This document shows, in pieces, positions 1-7,707 of a stretch of 64,000 nucleotides of DNA. Location of the stretch: positions 1 to 64,000 of the forward strand of contig JAKSLF010000013.1 in the NCBI GenBank assembly GCA_024401355.1. The letters are read 5' to 3'. This stretch comes from Bacteroidales bacterium (GTDB taxonomy: Bacteria; Bacteroidota; Bacteroidia; Bacteroidales; Marinilabiliaceae). The position numbers were made by a program, and so were the translations under genes. Numbering within the stretch: the first letter of the stretch is position 1; the number at the start of each line of letters is the position of its first letter. Below the pieces are notes generated by a model. It made no database searches, was not told where the DNA came from, and saw only the letters and a program-made list of their open reading frames with translations.

Positions 1-284
1 ATGGCATCCAGATTGTAGAACTGAACGTTGTATGGTTTGCCGTCTGTGGCAGTTCGTCGGAATTTCCGACATACTGAATCTTTGTCCAATTCTCCTTCCT
101 TGAAAATATTGGAAAGATGCTCTGTTATAGTGGTACGGCTTTTATCGAACAACGTTGCAATCGCTTCTTGTGTGCACCAAATGGTTCCATCTGCATACAT
201 CACCTCGACTCCGTCCTCCTTGCCCTCGGCAATGAAGGTGAGGAACTCTGCCGTGCTATTTCGTATCTCAAATTTCTTTGCCAT
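1..284 (-). CDS. RhuM-family protein, N-terminal part (runs off left edge)
   Basis: Partial gene read leftward from an ATG at 284. The 94 visible codons begin MAKKFEIRNSTAEFLTFIAE and include VMYADGTIWCTQEAIATLF, DKSRTTITEHLSNIF and a SVCRKFRRTATDGKPYNVQF stretch. This order (a Trp-containing helix-turn-helix-like start, then 'TDGK.Y.V.FYNLD') is that of the RhuM / virulence-protein family. Members are often found on genomic islands, sometimes fused to Fic/DOC domains. Their biochemical role is not settled, so none is assigned. A good promoter lies at 351-382 on the same strand. The rest of the gene is outside the window, so fusions cannot be judged. Confidence 0.85.
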   Translation of the reverse strand, partial: MAKKFEIRNSTAEFLTFIAEGKEDGVEVMYADGTIWCTQEAIATLFDKSRTTITEHLSNIFKEGELDKDSVCRKFRRTATDGKPYNVQFYNLDA

Positions 285-350
285 AATCGTTTCGGTCCTA
301 TTATGCCGTGTGCGAAGCTTTGAAATTAGTTTCAATTACTCCGTTTATTG

Positions 351-382
351 CAAAGGTATGCTAAATAATGCCAATAAGCAAA
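351..382 (-). promoter_or_regulatory. Bacteroidetes-type promoter of the RhuM-family gene
   Basis: On the minus strand TTTG (379-382 complement) is followed after 20 bp by TACCTTTG (351-358 complement). This fits the TTTG-N19-21-TAnnTTTG sigma-ABfr consensus. It lies about 65 bp upstream of the RhuM ATG. Confidence 0.6.
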
Positions 383-543
383 AGTCAAACGCATTAAATA
401 TGCTACTATCTGGCACGCCATTTCCCCCGATATAACTGAAAAGTTGCGATGAAAGATGTTAAATGTGAGGAGGAGGTGGGCAAATGGTGCGATGTGGATG
501 TTAAATATTGTTTTGAAAATGGGGGTGAAAGGCCCAAAATCGA

Positions 544-702
544 CTTTGACAATTTTGACCATGACCATTGTTAACGTAAGTTAAAGAGATGCCTTTTTTA
601 ATGGTGTCACAAAGGTATGGTAAGGGTACGGTAAGGTACCGTTATCCCTCCGAGAGAAGTGTCTGAAGTCGAGGCGGCTTTTTTTGTGAAAGATTATTAA
701 AT
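544..702 (+). repeat. Dispersed non-coding repeat, copy 1
   Basis: About 158 bp matches the reverse complement of 46532-46689. By eye roughly 140 positions are identical, with no gaps. The longest identical blocks cover AGTTAAAGAGATGCC with the following T-run, and the core from GGTATGGTAAGGG through ATCCCTCCGAG to AAGTGTCTGAAGTCGAGGC. The 25-nt segment 624-648 folds as a hairpin (GGG, ACGGTA, loop AGG, TACCGT, CCC) and is identical in both copies. The copy lies about 200 bp upstream of the plus-strand gene at 899 and reads in the same direction. Confidence 0.85.
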
Positions 703-795
703 GTTATTAAACAAAGAGTGCTTAAATTAACATAGGGGATTGGTGTTTTAACTAATATGAACACAAACTATTTGGAGTATAATGCAGAAAATGTG

Positions 796-824
796 GAATG
801 GTCGCGGTCAAACGGTCAAAGTTG
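796..824 (-). repeat. Inverted copy of the outer end of the dispersed repeat
   Basis: AATGGTCGCGGTCAAA followed by GGTCAAAGTTG matches, with one gap, the reverse complement of 541-570. It also matches the end of copy 2 on the plus strand (46665-46694). Together with 541-570 it makes copy 1 look like a 284-bp element with about 30-bp imperfect terminal inverted repeats. Copy 2 shows no second end, so this reading is tentative. Confidence 0.45.
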
Positions 825-898
825 TTTTTTTGACCTTCGTTGATGACAATATGAGGCAACCAATATATTAGGTATTCGTATATGTAATATAAAAGTAT

Positions 899-1918
899 AT
901 GAATATGAAGATGAGAAATATAATTGCTGTGTTGTCGATGCTGTTGCTGCCTTTGTCGATGGTTGGGCAGATGTATGTGTGGAAAGATGGTCGCATAATA
1001 TATATGATGGATAAGGGAATAGCAGACAGCATAACCTTTGAGAAGCCGTATGATCCGCTAAAGGAGTATGCTTTTAGTGTTGGTGTGGGCAAGCAGGTGA
1101 GATTTTCGAAAGGCAACCTCCAGTATTGTGACCTTTATTATGAGTGGCGCTTTGCAGAAAATCAGTATGACATCATAGGTGGCATGAACTCGAAAATTGG
1201 AGACTATGACAATGAAGTGTGGATAGATTTGTTCGGGTGGGGAACATTTGGTGCGTGCTTCAATCTAGACAATGGGAAAGATGAGTGTCATGTGGCGACA
1301 GAGGCGTCGACAGATTATCGGGATTATCTTATCAATGGTCTGTGGAGCAATGACCTTTATACACCTAAATATATATCGGATTGGGGATTTTGGAATTCGA
1401 AATATATACTTAATGGTAATAAGGAGCAGTGGAGGACATTGTCGGGAGAGGAGTGGAACTATCTGTTGACGGGTCGTGCAGATGCTGCGAGAAAGTTTGC
1501 TCTTGCGACGGTCAATGGTCGAAGTGGTCTGGTGGTGCTTGCTGATGACTTCCAGATGCCGGACGACATTTCATTTGTTCCTGCTGTAGACGACAATGTA
1601 ACATTTGACAAGGGACTGTATGTAGACGATGGATTCGTTGATGACCACTTTTTATCGAACTGTTATAACGTGGAGCAGTGGCGGATACTGGAGAGTGCTG
1701 GTGCCTTGTTTTTGCCAGTTACAGGTCGTCGTTGGGGTTATGAAGTAAGGAATCAGAACTGGGGTTTCTACTGGTCGACATCAGTTGGGGCGCAGGAACG
1801 TGAGGGCAACTGCATAGCGTTGTCGTTCTACATGAGTGGTGTGACGCCGATGCAGGAGACGAGTCGAGCATACGGCTGTTCGGTGCGTCTTGTTCAGGAT
1901 ATAAAGGACAAACAGTAA
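899..1918 (+). CDS. Exported Bacteroidales protein of unknown function (FISUMP/SUMF-like)
   Basis: A 339-aa protein with a signal peptide (MRNIIAVLSMLLLPLSMVGQ). A short strand resembling 'VWKDGRIIYMMDKGIADSIT' follows, then motifs common in a large Bacteroidales exported family: RFSKGNLQY, WRFAENQYDIIGG, DLFGWGTFG, EQWRTLSGEEWNYLLTGR, LPVTGRRWG, GFYWSTSV and SVRLVQD. The second half has the C-type-lectin/SUMF1-like look of Fibrobacter-type paralogous domains (W.YLL..R, fLPa.G.r, G.YWSS, vRlV). Surface or periplasmic placement is inferred. Three in-frame ATGs (899, 905, 911) are possible starts; 911 gives the shortest n-region. It is not part of the his operon, which has its own promoter. Confidence 0.6.
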   Translation: MNMKMRNIIAVLSMLLLPLSMVGQMYVWKDGRIIYMMDKGIADSITFEKPYDPLKEYAFSVGVGKQVRFSKGNLQYCDLYYEWRFAENQYDIIGGMNSKIGDYDNEVWIDLFGWGTFGACFNLDNGKDECHVATEASTDYRDYLINGLWSNDLYTPKYISDWGFWNSKYILNGNKEQWRTLSGEEWNYLLTGRADAARKFALATVNGRSGLVVLADDFQMPDDISFVPAVDDNVTFDKGLYVDDGFVDDHFLSNCYNVEQWRILESAGALFLPVTGRRWGYEVRNQNWGFYWSTSVGAQEREGNCIALSFYMSGVTPMQETSRAYGCSVRLVQDIKDKQ

Positions 1919-1934
1919 ATTTTGTTGTTTTTAT

Positions 1935-1965
1935 TTTGTCTTTTGTGACCTATTTAGTACTTTTG
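1935..1965 (+). promoter_or_regulatory. Promoter of the his operon
   Basis: TTTG (1935-1938), 19-bp spacer, TACTTTTG (1958-1965), matching the Bacteroidetes housekeeping consensus. Transcription would begin about 1972, just before the leader-peptide ATG at 1986. Confidence 0.65.
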
Positions 1966-1985
1966 CAGCAAAATAACGAAGAAAT

Positions 1986-2030
1986 ATGAATAACTTGCAT
2001 CAACATCATCATCACCATACAGACGACTAA
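1986..2030 (+). CDS. hisL: His operon leader peptide
   Basis: A 14-residue open frame, MNNLHQHHHHHTDD, with six His codons (five consecutive), lies between the his promoter and hisG. Ribosome stalling at the His run when charged tRNA-His is scarce is the classical sensing step of his attenuation. Here the stalled ribosome would leave the segment just after the stop codon (2031 onward) free to disrupt the terminator at 2077-2106. The peptide itself is expected to have no other function. The assignment rests on codon content plus the matching downstream structure. Confidence 0.85.
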   Translation: MNNLHQHHHHHTDD

Positions 2031-2076
2031 GGGCGGCTGCGATGAGGTTGTGCAATGATATCAACGATAAACTCAT

Positions 2077-2106
2077 AAGGCTTGCCCGAAAAGGCGAGCC
2101 TTTTTT
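2077..2106 (+). terminator. His attenuator (rho-independent terminator in the leader)
   Basis: AAGGCTTGCC / loop / GGCGAGCCTT forms a 10-bp stem with one G-U pair, directly followed by six T. It ends 33 bp before hisG. A competing pairing is visible: GGGCGG (2031-2036, immediately after the leader stop codon) with TTGCCC (2082-2087) inside the terminator's left arm. A ribosome resting at the stop codon would cover the first partner and allow termination; one stalled on the His codons would not. Confidence 0.85.
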
Positions 2107-2139
2107 ATTGACTTGGAAAAATAAAAAAAGAATATATAT

Positions 2140-3006
2140 ATGTTACTTAGAATTGCAGTACAGGCAAAAGGACGTCTCTTTGATGAGACGATGACAATGC
2201 TCTCAGAATCGAGCATCAAGATAGAATCGAGCAAGCGCACACTTTTGGTGCCAGCGAAGAACTTTCCAGTAGAGATATTGTATCTCCGCGACGATGATAT
2301 TCCACAGGCAGTAGCGAGCGGAATTGCTGATGTAGGCATTGTAGGCGAGAACGAATATGAGGAGCGACAGGAAGAGGCAGACATCATCAAGCGTCTTGAC
2401 TTCAGCAAGTGCCGCATATCGCTTGCCATACCCAACGCCAAAGTGCCAGAGTATGACCAGATGGGTTTGAAGTGGTTTGACGGCAAGAAGATAGCTACAT
2501 CGTATCCGGGAATACTCAAGAAATTCCTTGACAAGAATGGCATCAAGAGTGACATACACGTAATCACAGGATCGGTAGAGATAGCGCCGGGCATTGGTTT
2601 GGCTGACTGCATCTTTGATATCGTAAGTTCAGGTTCTACTCTTGTGAGCAACAACCTCAAGGAAGTAGAGATAGTGATGAAGAGCGAGGCCGTTCTGATA
2701 GGCAACAAGAACATCTGTGCGGAGAAGAAAGAGATACTGAACGAGTTGTTGTTCCGTTTTGATTCGTACAAGAACGCAGAGGGCAAGAAATATGTAGTGT
2801 TGAACATCCCTAACGACAAGATAGCAGCCGCTACAGAATTGCTTCCAGGCATGAAAGCACCAACAGTGACAAAGTTGGAAACAGAAGGATGGTCGTCATT
2901 GGCATCGGTACTTGAGGAGAAGCACTTCTGGGAAATCATTGGCAAGCTCAAGCAGCTTGGTGCAGAGGGCATACTTGTCATGCCAATAGAGAAGATGATA
3001 TTGTAA
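2140..3006 (+). CDS. hisG: ATP phosphoribosyltransferase, long form
   Basis: Catalyses the first step of histidine synthesis, ATP + PRPP to N1-(5-phosphoribosyl)-ATP, in the cytoplasm. The 288-aa length is that of the long HisG form: catalytic domain about 1-210 and an ACT-like regulatory domain about 215-288 that binds histidine for feedback control. Visible family motifs are RIAVQAKGRL at the start, GIADVGIVGENEYEE, the substrate-binding region GSVEIAPGIGLADCIFDIVSSGSTL and the C-terminal domain LNIPNDKIAAATELLPGMKAPTV. It is the first structural gene behind the His-rich leader and attenuator, and hisD follows after 24 bp. Confidence 0.97.
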   Translation: MLLRIAVQAKGRLFDETMTMLSESSIKIESSKRTLLVPAKNFPVEILYLRDDDIPQAVASGIADVGIVGENEYEERQEEADIIKRLDFSKCRISLAIPNAKVPEYDQMGLKWFDGKKIATSYPGILKKFLDKNGIKSDIHVITGSVEIAPGIGLADCIFDIVSSGSTLVSNNLKEVEIVMKSEAVLIGNKNICAEKKEILNELLFRFDSYKNAEGKKYVVLNIPNDKIAAATELLPGMKAPTVTKLETEGWSSLASVLEEKHFWEIIGKLKQLGAEGILVMPIEKMIL

Positions 3007-3007
3007 G

Positions 3008-3024
3008 AATTGATAATTGACAAT
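3008..3024 (+). repeat. 17-bp intergenic repeat, copy in hisG-hisD spacer
   Basis: AATTGATAATTGACAAT is found here and again at 4315-4331 in the hisD-hisC junction. Function unknown; see findings. Confidence 0.7.
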
Positions 3025-3030
3025 TGAATC

Positions 3031-4320
3031 ATGAAGATTGTTAAGTATCCAGATAAGAAGCAGTGGGCAGAGCTTTTGGCTCGTCCATCATTTGACAACT
3101 CGAGCCTGATGGCAACGGTGCAGGGTGTGTTGAACGACATCAAGGCACGTGGTGACGAGGCGGTGAAGGAGTATGAACTCAAATTTGACAAAGTAGAGCT
3201 CAAGAACCTTGCTGTAACAGAAGCCGAAATAGCAAAGGCAGAGTCGATATTGAGTGACGAGCTCAAGAGTGCGATACGTCAGGCGAAAGAGAATATAGCA
3301 AAGTTTCATGCAGCCCAGGACACGCCGCTGCCATGCATAGAGACCATGGAAGGTGTAAAATGCTGGCAGAAAGCAGTTGCCATACAGAAAGTGGGACTTT
3401 ATATTCCGGGTGGTACAGCGCCATTGTTCTCGACGGTGTTGATGCTTGCTGTACCGGCACAGATAGCGGGATGCAAAGAGATAGTGCTCTGTACACCTCC
3501 GAACAAAGAAGGAGAAGTGCATCCGGCAGTATTGTTTGCGGCGAAAGTGGCAGGTGTGAACAAGATATACAAGATTGGTGGAGTGCAGGCCATAGGAGCC
3601 ATGGCATACGGAACAGAGTCGGTACCTAAAGTATATAAGATATTTGGTCCGGGCAACCAGTATGTGACAGCAGCCAAGCAGAGTGTAAGTCTGAAAGACG
3701 TAGCAATAGACATGCCAGCTGGTCCGTCGGAAGTAGAAGTGATAGCCGATGATACAGCGAACCCAGCATTTGTGGCAGCGGACCTATTGTCGCAAGCAGA
3801 GCATGGTGCTGACTCACAGGCAATATGCATCACATCGAGTGAGATATTGGCCGAGCAGGTATTGGCAGAAGTGGAGAAGCAAGTAGCAGAGTTGCCACGT
3901 CAGGCCTTGGCAGAGAAATCGCTTGACCACAGTAGAATCATTGTCGTGCATGACTTTGAGGAAGTGATAGACATCACCAACGAATATGCGCCAGAGCACC
4001 TTATCATACAGACCAAAGACTATATGAAGATAGCAGAGCGCATACATAGTGCAGGATCGTTGTTCCTTGGTCATCTGACACCTGAGAGTGCTGGTGACTA
4101 TGCGAGTGGCACGAATCACACATTGCCTACAAGTGGATATGCTCATGCATATAGCGGTGTGAACCTCGACAGCTTCCGCAAGAAGATGACCTATCAGGAG
4201 ATAAGCCCGGCAGGCATCAAGAACATAGGTCGCATAGTTGAAGTCATGGCAGAGAACGAGAGTCTGTTTGCGCACAAGAATGCGATGACATTGAGAATTC
4301 GCGTGGCGAATACTAATTGA
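3031..4320 (+). CDS. hisD: Histidinol dehydrogenase
   Basis: Performs the last two oxidations of the pathway, L-histidinol to L-histidine with two NAD+, as a zinc enzyme. The 429-aa length is normal. Visible are the GGTAPLFSTVLM loop (127-138), FGPGNQYVTAAK (205-216), DMPAGPSEV (228-235), the zinc/substrate segment SQAEHGADSQA (254-264), the catalytic Glu-His pair in NEYAPEHL (E322/H323) and SAGDYASGTNHTLPTSG (353-369). All key residues expected for the family appear present. It is second in the his operon; its stop codon overlaps a repeated AATTGATAATTGACAAT element and hisC follows 37 bp later. Confidence 0.97.
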   Translation: MKIVKYPDKKQWAELLARPSFDNSSLMATVQGVLNDIKARGDEAVKEYELKFDKVELKNLAVTEAEIAKAESILSDELKSAIRQAKENIAKFHAAQDTPLPCIETMEGVKCWQKAVAIQKVGLYIPGGTAPLFSTVLMLAVPAQIAGCKEIVLCTPPNKEGEVHPAVLFAAKVAGVNKIYKIGGVQAIGAMAYGTESVPKVYKIFGPGNQYVTAAKQSVSLKDVAIDMPAGPSEVEVIADDTANPAFVAADLLSQAEHGADSQAICITSSEILAEQVLAEVEKQVAELPRQALAEKSLDHSRIIVVHDFEEVIDITNEYAPEHLIIQTKDYMKIAERIHSAGSLFLGHLTPESAGDYASGTNHTLPTSGYAHAYSGVNLDSFRKKMTYQEISPAGIKNIGRIVEVMAENESLFAHKNAMTLRIRVANTN

Positions 4321-4331
4321 TAATTGACAAT
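4315..4331 (+). repeat. 17-bp intergenic repeat, copy in hisD-hisC spacer
   Basis: Second exact copy of AATTGATAATTGACAAT (first at 3008-3024). Here it includes the hisD stop codon. A partial continuation (CAATTGACAG) follows. Confidence 0.7.
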
Positions 4332-4357
4332 GTGCAATTGACAGTTTAATTACAATT

Positions 4358-5389
4358 ATGAGAACACTTCAAGAATTAGTTCGTCCAAACATATTTGCCC
4401 TTAAGCCATACTCTTGCGCACGCAATGAGTTTACTGGCGAGGCATCTGTATTCCTTGACGCCAACGAGAATCCTCTCAATGGTCCATACAACCGTTATCC
4501 GGATCCGCTGCAGCTTGAGCTCAAGGCCAAGATAGCCAAGATGAAGGGTGTTAAGGTTGAGCAGATAATGCTTGGTAACGGCAGTGACGAGCCTATAGAC
4601 CTCATAGTTCGCATCTTTTGCGAACCCAAGGAAGACAATATTGTAGCAATAGCTCCTTCGTATGGCATGTATGAAGTGTGTGCTGACGTGAATAACGTAG
4701 AATATCGCAAAGTGTTGCTCAATGAGGATTATTCGCTTGATGCGGACAAGCTTCTTGCTGCGACCGACAAAAACACTAAAGTGATATTCCTGTGTTCGCC
4801 AAACAACCCAACAGGCAACCTTTTGAACCGAGGAGAGATGCTCAAAGTAGTTAATGGGTTTGACGGCATAGTAGTGGTAGACGAAGCATATATAGACTTT
4901 GCCTCGGAGCAATCGTGGCTTGCGGAGCTTGACAAGCATGAGAACCTCATAGTGCTGCAGACATTCTCGAAAGCGTGGGGTTTGGCAGCGGTTCGATGTG
5001 GCATGGCATTTGCGTCGGAAGAGATAATGGGATACTTCAACAAAGTGAAATATCCATACAACATCAATCTTCTCACACAGCAATTTGTCAATGAGCAGAT
5101 CGAGATGGAGCAGCGTAAGCAGGATTGGGTGAAGATGCTCTTGGCACAGCGAGACAGATTGGCAAAGGAATTTGCAGCTATGCCGCTGATTAAGAAAGTG
5201 TATCCAACAGATGCGAACTTCATACTTGTCAAAGTAGACGACGCCAATGCGGTGTATAAATACCTCATGGAGAAGGGAGTCATCGTGCGCAACAGGAATA
5301 GTGTGTCACTTTGTGGTGGATGTTTGAGAATAACAGTCGGCACAGCAGAGGAAAACACGGAATTGCTTGATCGTCTCAAGGAGATCTAA
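4358..5389 (+). CDS. hisC: Histidinol-phosphate aminotransferase
   Basis: Transfers an amino group from glutamate to imidazole-acetol phosphate, giving histidinol phosphate. A fold-type I PLP enzyme of 343 aa. Visible features are [10 protein letters not shown] near the start, [11 protein letters not shown] (72-82), SPNNPTGN (147-154), [10 protein letters not shown] (172-181) and the Schiff-base lysine in [14 protein letters not shown] (K205). The C-terminus has [19 protein letters not shown] with the phosphate-binding Arg. It closes the hisG-hisD-hisC cluster; the next gene, a CPBP protease, is unrelated and starts 33 bp later on the same strand, so readthrough is possible. Confidence 0.96.
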   Translation: MRTLQELVRPNIFALKPYSCARNEFTGEASVFLDANENPLNGPYNRYPDPLQLELKAKIAKMKGVKVEQIMLGNGSDEPIDLIVRIFCEPKEDNIVAIAPSYGMYEVCADVNNVEYRKVLLNEDYSLDADKLLAATDKNTKVIFLCSPNNPTGNLLNRGEMLKVVNGFDGIVVVDEAYIDFASEQSWLAELDKHENLIVLQTFSKAWGLAAVRCGMAFASEEIMGYFNKVKYPYNINLLTQQFVNEQIEMEQRKQDWVKMLLAQRDRLAKEFAAMPLIKKVYPTDANFILVKVDDANAVYKYLMEKGVIVRNRNSVSLCGGCLRITVGTAEENTELLDRLKEI

Positions 5390-5422
5390 ACCTGCCTCGG
5401 TATAGTTCAAGTCATTATAGCT

Positions 5423-6232
5423 ATGAAAAACAAGTTCATAAAAGTTCTACTGATAATCATAGGATATGTAGCATACTACATCCTGCTGAGGTGTAGGTTT
5501 GTCCCTTGGTCAGATGGTGAACTGCACACGTTTTACGGGACACTATTGCCGGATGCCCTAGAAGGGTTATGGAATGAGAGCCAGATATTTCGCAATATTG
5601 GGGCGCATAGCATTGCTGCCATACCAATCATAGGTGTGATGTTCATTCTCCATAAGGCGAAGGATATCATCAGTGAGTGGGGTCTAGCAGGTCGTGGTTT
5701 TGTACTTGGCATGTTGATAGGTTTGTTGATGACGGTGCCAATGTTTATCACTAACGCCATTTGTGGCACATATGTCTTCTCGTCAGACAATCTAATGAGT
5801 GCGTTGTGGGCAGGTTTGTCAGAGGAGATAATCTTCAGAGGATATCTGTTTGGTCAGCTTCACCGCAAGTGCAACTGGGGATTTATATGGGCTTCGCTAC
5901 CGGCAGCAATATTGTTTAGCCTGCTTCATCTTTATCAGAGTGAGCAGGGAGCACTATCTGCATTATCAGTATTGGCAGTCACGGCGTTTGGCAGTTTCTA
6001 CTTCGGATGGCTTTATCGCGAATGGAACTTCAACCTTTGGGTTCCAATATCATTACATGCCTTCATGGACGTAGCCTGGATGTTGTTCCCATTGAGCGAC
6101 GAATACTATGGTGCTGTGGGTACTATCGCCGGTAACGTCGGTCGAGTATTGACCATCATATTGTCGGTAGTCATAACGATAATATACAAACGTCGAAGGG
6201 GTGAAAAACTCTTCGACTACAAGATTGTATAA
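5423..6232 (+). CDS. CPBP-family intramembrane glutamic protease (CAAX-like)
   Basis: A 269-aa multi-pass membrane protein with about seven hydrophobic segments. The catalytic signature of the CPBP/Rce1 superfamily is present: EEIIFRG (E134, E135, R139), then SLLHL with the second motif histidine, and HAFMDVAW with the third. Bacterial relatives are intramembrane proteases, sometimes linked to bacteriocin self-immunity; the substrate cannot be told. It is placed directly after hisC in the same direction and ends in a basic cytoplasmic tail (YKRRRGEK). Nothing links it to histidine synthesis. Confidence 0.85.
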   Translation: MKNKFIKVLLIIIGYVAYYILLRCRFVPWSDGELHTFYGTLLPDALEGLWNESQIFRNIGAHSIAAIPIIGVMFILHKAKDIISEWGLAGRGFVLGMLIGLLMTVPMFITNAICGTYVFSSDNLMSALWAGLSEEIIFRGYLFGQLHRKCNWGFIWASLPAAILFSLLHLYQSEQGALSALSVLAVTAFGSFYFGWLYREWNFNLWVPISLHAFMDVAWMLFPLSDEYYGAVGTIAGNVGRVLTIILSVVITIIYKRRRGEKLFDYKIV

Positions 6233-6349
6233 CGAGCAATTGTGACGAACGACATTGTCTTGATTTTATCAGCAATTTGCTGAATTGACGTTGGCATTGG
6301 TATGAAGTTTGTGGGGAAAAATGCATAGAAGACATTAAGTGATGGAACT

Positions 6350-6793
6350 ATGAAACATTTAGCATTATTGATATTCGCCATGGTATCAATGGCAGTATCG
6401 GCACAGACTTATATTTATCAGTCGGAAGACTCTTTGTTTACGCTCAAGTATGATGCTCAGCAGCAAAGAGTGAAAGTGCATTCGCCACAGAACTTTTTCA
6501 TGATGGTTAAAAACAATTCGGGTTCGACGGAAGCAAATGATTTGACACCGGCATCTGTGCATAATGGCCTTATGCCAAACCAGAAAGTGTGTGTCATAGT
6601 ATTGTGGAATGATGGACGAAACGAGCGAGACTTGTATTTTGAACCGCGCACCTATCGCGATGCATTTTATGAATCAGGAATATTTGATGGCAAATTCATG
6701 AAATATATGAAATCGTTGCCAGATACAATAACATTGACATTGCCATTGGAGACAATGATGGTTGATGTGACATTCAAGAGGCAGATGCCATGA
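6350..6793 (+). CDS. Small exported hypothetical protein
   Basis: A 147-aa protein with a clear signal peptide (MKHLALLIFAMVSMAVSAQ, cleavage after AQ). The mature part of about 128 aa contains FTLKYDAQQQRVKVHSP, WNDGRNERDLYFEPRTYRDAFYESG and a C-terminal beta-rich stretch. I do not recognise the family. Its stop codon overlaps the start of the exported nuclease (ATGA), so the two are very probably co-translated. This suggests a partner, inhibitor or helper of that nuclease, but that is inference from position only. Confidence 0.7.
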   Translation: MKHLALLIFAMVSMAVSAQTYIYQSEDSLFTLKYDAQQQRVKVHSPQNFFMMVKNNSGSTEANDLTPASVHNGLMPNQKVCVIVLWNDGRNERDLYFEPRTYRDAFYESGIFDGKFMKYMKSLPDTITLTLPLETMMVDVTFKRQMP

Positions 6794-7581
6794 GAAAGTC
6801 ATTGTCCATATTGCTTTCGGTAATAGTAGCCCTTGTCGGTTTGTCGTTTAGTGCGAGGAGCACTACATCGGAACTTATAGAAGTGCCAGCTCCGCGAACA
6901 GACATTCCGGAGCAGATACTTTATCGGCGCGGATATGTCGTGTCTTACAACAAAGAGACAATGCAGCCCAACTGGGTGGCGTGGCATCTGACAGCAGAGC
7001 ATACCGACGGACCATGGGATAGAAGTGGAAATGGCTTTCATGAAGACGAGGACGTAGCAATGCCACGGGCGACACCATGGGACTACAAAGGATGCGGGAA
7101 GATGAAACTATCGAGAGGGCACATGTGTCCGGCAGCAGACTGCAAATGGGATTCGCTGGCGATGGCGGAATCCTTTCTGCTGACAAACTGCTGTCCGCAA
7201 AGTGGGCGTCTGAACTCGGGGCTATGGAACCAGATGGAGATAGAGACACGACGTTGGGCTGAATATTATGGGGACGTGTATGTAGTGTGTGGTCCGATGT
7301 TTCCGCGTCAGAATCAGGAATACATGAATGGGATACCGATACCATCGGCATTCTTCAAAGTGATGCTTCACTTGGGGGAGGCTCCAGCAGCGATAGGTTT
7401 CGTCTGCAAGAATGACACAGGAGCAGTTCAACCAAAGAAGCGAAACATGTACATTAACTCTGTTGATGAAATAGAGAGAATGACGGGATATGACTTTTTT
7501 CCGGCACTACCAGATGAAATAGAAGAAAGAGTGGAGGCGATAGGTGACAGAGACCTATTTGTCAGCAACGGCAAAAGATGA
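6790..7581 (+). CDS. Exported DNA/RNA non-specific endonuclease (beta-beta-alpha metal, NUC1 family)
   Basis: A 263-aa protein with an N-terminal signal segment (about 1-24), then the NUC1-type core: YRRGYVVSYNKETMQPNWVAWHL (45-67), the active-site loop SRGHMCPAADCKW (H111 as general base; family consensus DRGH, here Ser replaces Asp) and TNCCPQSGRLNSGLWNQME with the metal-binding Asn. VYVVCGPMF and IPSAFFKVML complete the fold. Such enzymes cut DNA and RNA without sequence preference and serve in nutrient acquisition or extracellular DNA turnover. The start overlaps the stop of the upstream 147-aa gene. Confidence 0.92.
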   Translation: MRKSLSILLSVIVALVGLSFSARSTTSELIEVPAPRTDIPEQILYRRGYVVSYNKETMQPNWVAWHLTAEHTDGPWDRSGNGFHEDEDVAMPRATPWDYKGCGKMKLSRGHMCPAADCKWDSLAMAESFLLTNCCPQSGRLNSGLWNQMEIETRRWAEYYGDVYVVCGPMFPRQNQEYMNGIPIPSAFFKVMLHLGEAPAAIGFVCKNDTGAVQPKKRNMYINSVDEIERMTGYDFFPALPDEIEERVEAIGDRDLFVSNGKR

Positions 7582-7633
7582 GAGAAAGCCTTGAAACTGG
7601 CGTGCAAATATCATATATTGAGAGGCTTAGTTT

Positions 7634-7665
7634 TTTGCATAAGTGAAAAGAATGCAGTAATTTTG
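7634..7665 (+). promoter_or_regulatory. Promoter upstream of the lipoprotein gene
   Basis: TTTG (7634-7637), 20-bp spacer, TAATTTTG (7658-7665). Predicted start of transcription is about 35 bp before the ATG at 7708. Confidence 0.6.
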
Positions 7666-7707
7666 CCGAATAATTTAATATTCTTATAAATAGAAATTCT
7701 ATAGACA

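Larger units (their letters stand above)
285..898. other. 614-bp intergenic region with promoter, dispersed repeat and GGTCAAA motifs
   Basis: No convincing gene is seen. The left part holds the RhuM promoter. 544-702 is copy 1 of the dispersed repeat. 796-824 carries an inverted copy of the repeat's outer end, followed by a GGTCAAA/TTTGACC hairpin (about 814-835). Short open frames here show no conserved features. Confidence 0.6.

Noticed and set aside
332-568. 78-codon minus-strand open frame in the left intergenic region
   Set aside because: It overlaps the RhuM promoter and the repeat and shows no recognisable protein features.
2073-3266. 397-codon open frame on the minus strand across hisG
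   Set aside because: Antisense shadow; no start signal, no family motif, and hisG/hisD fully explain the region.
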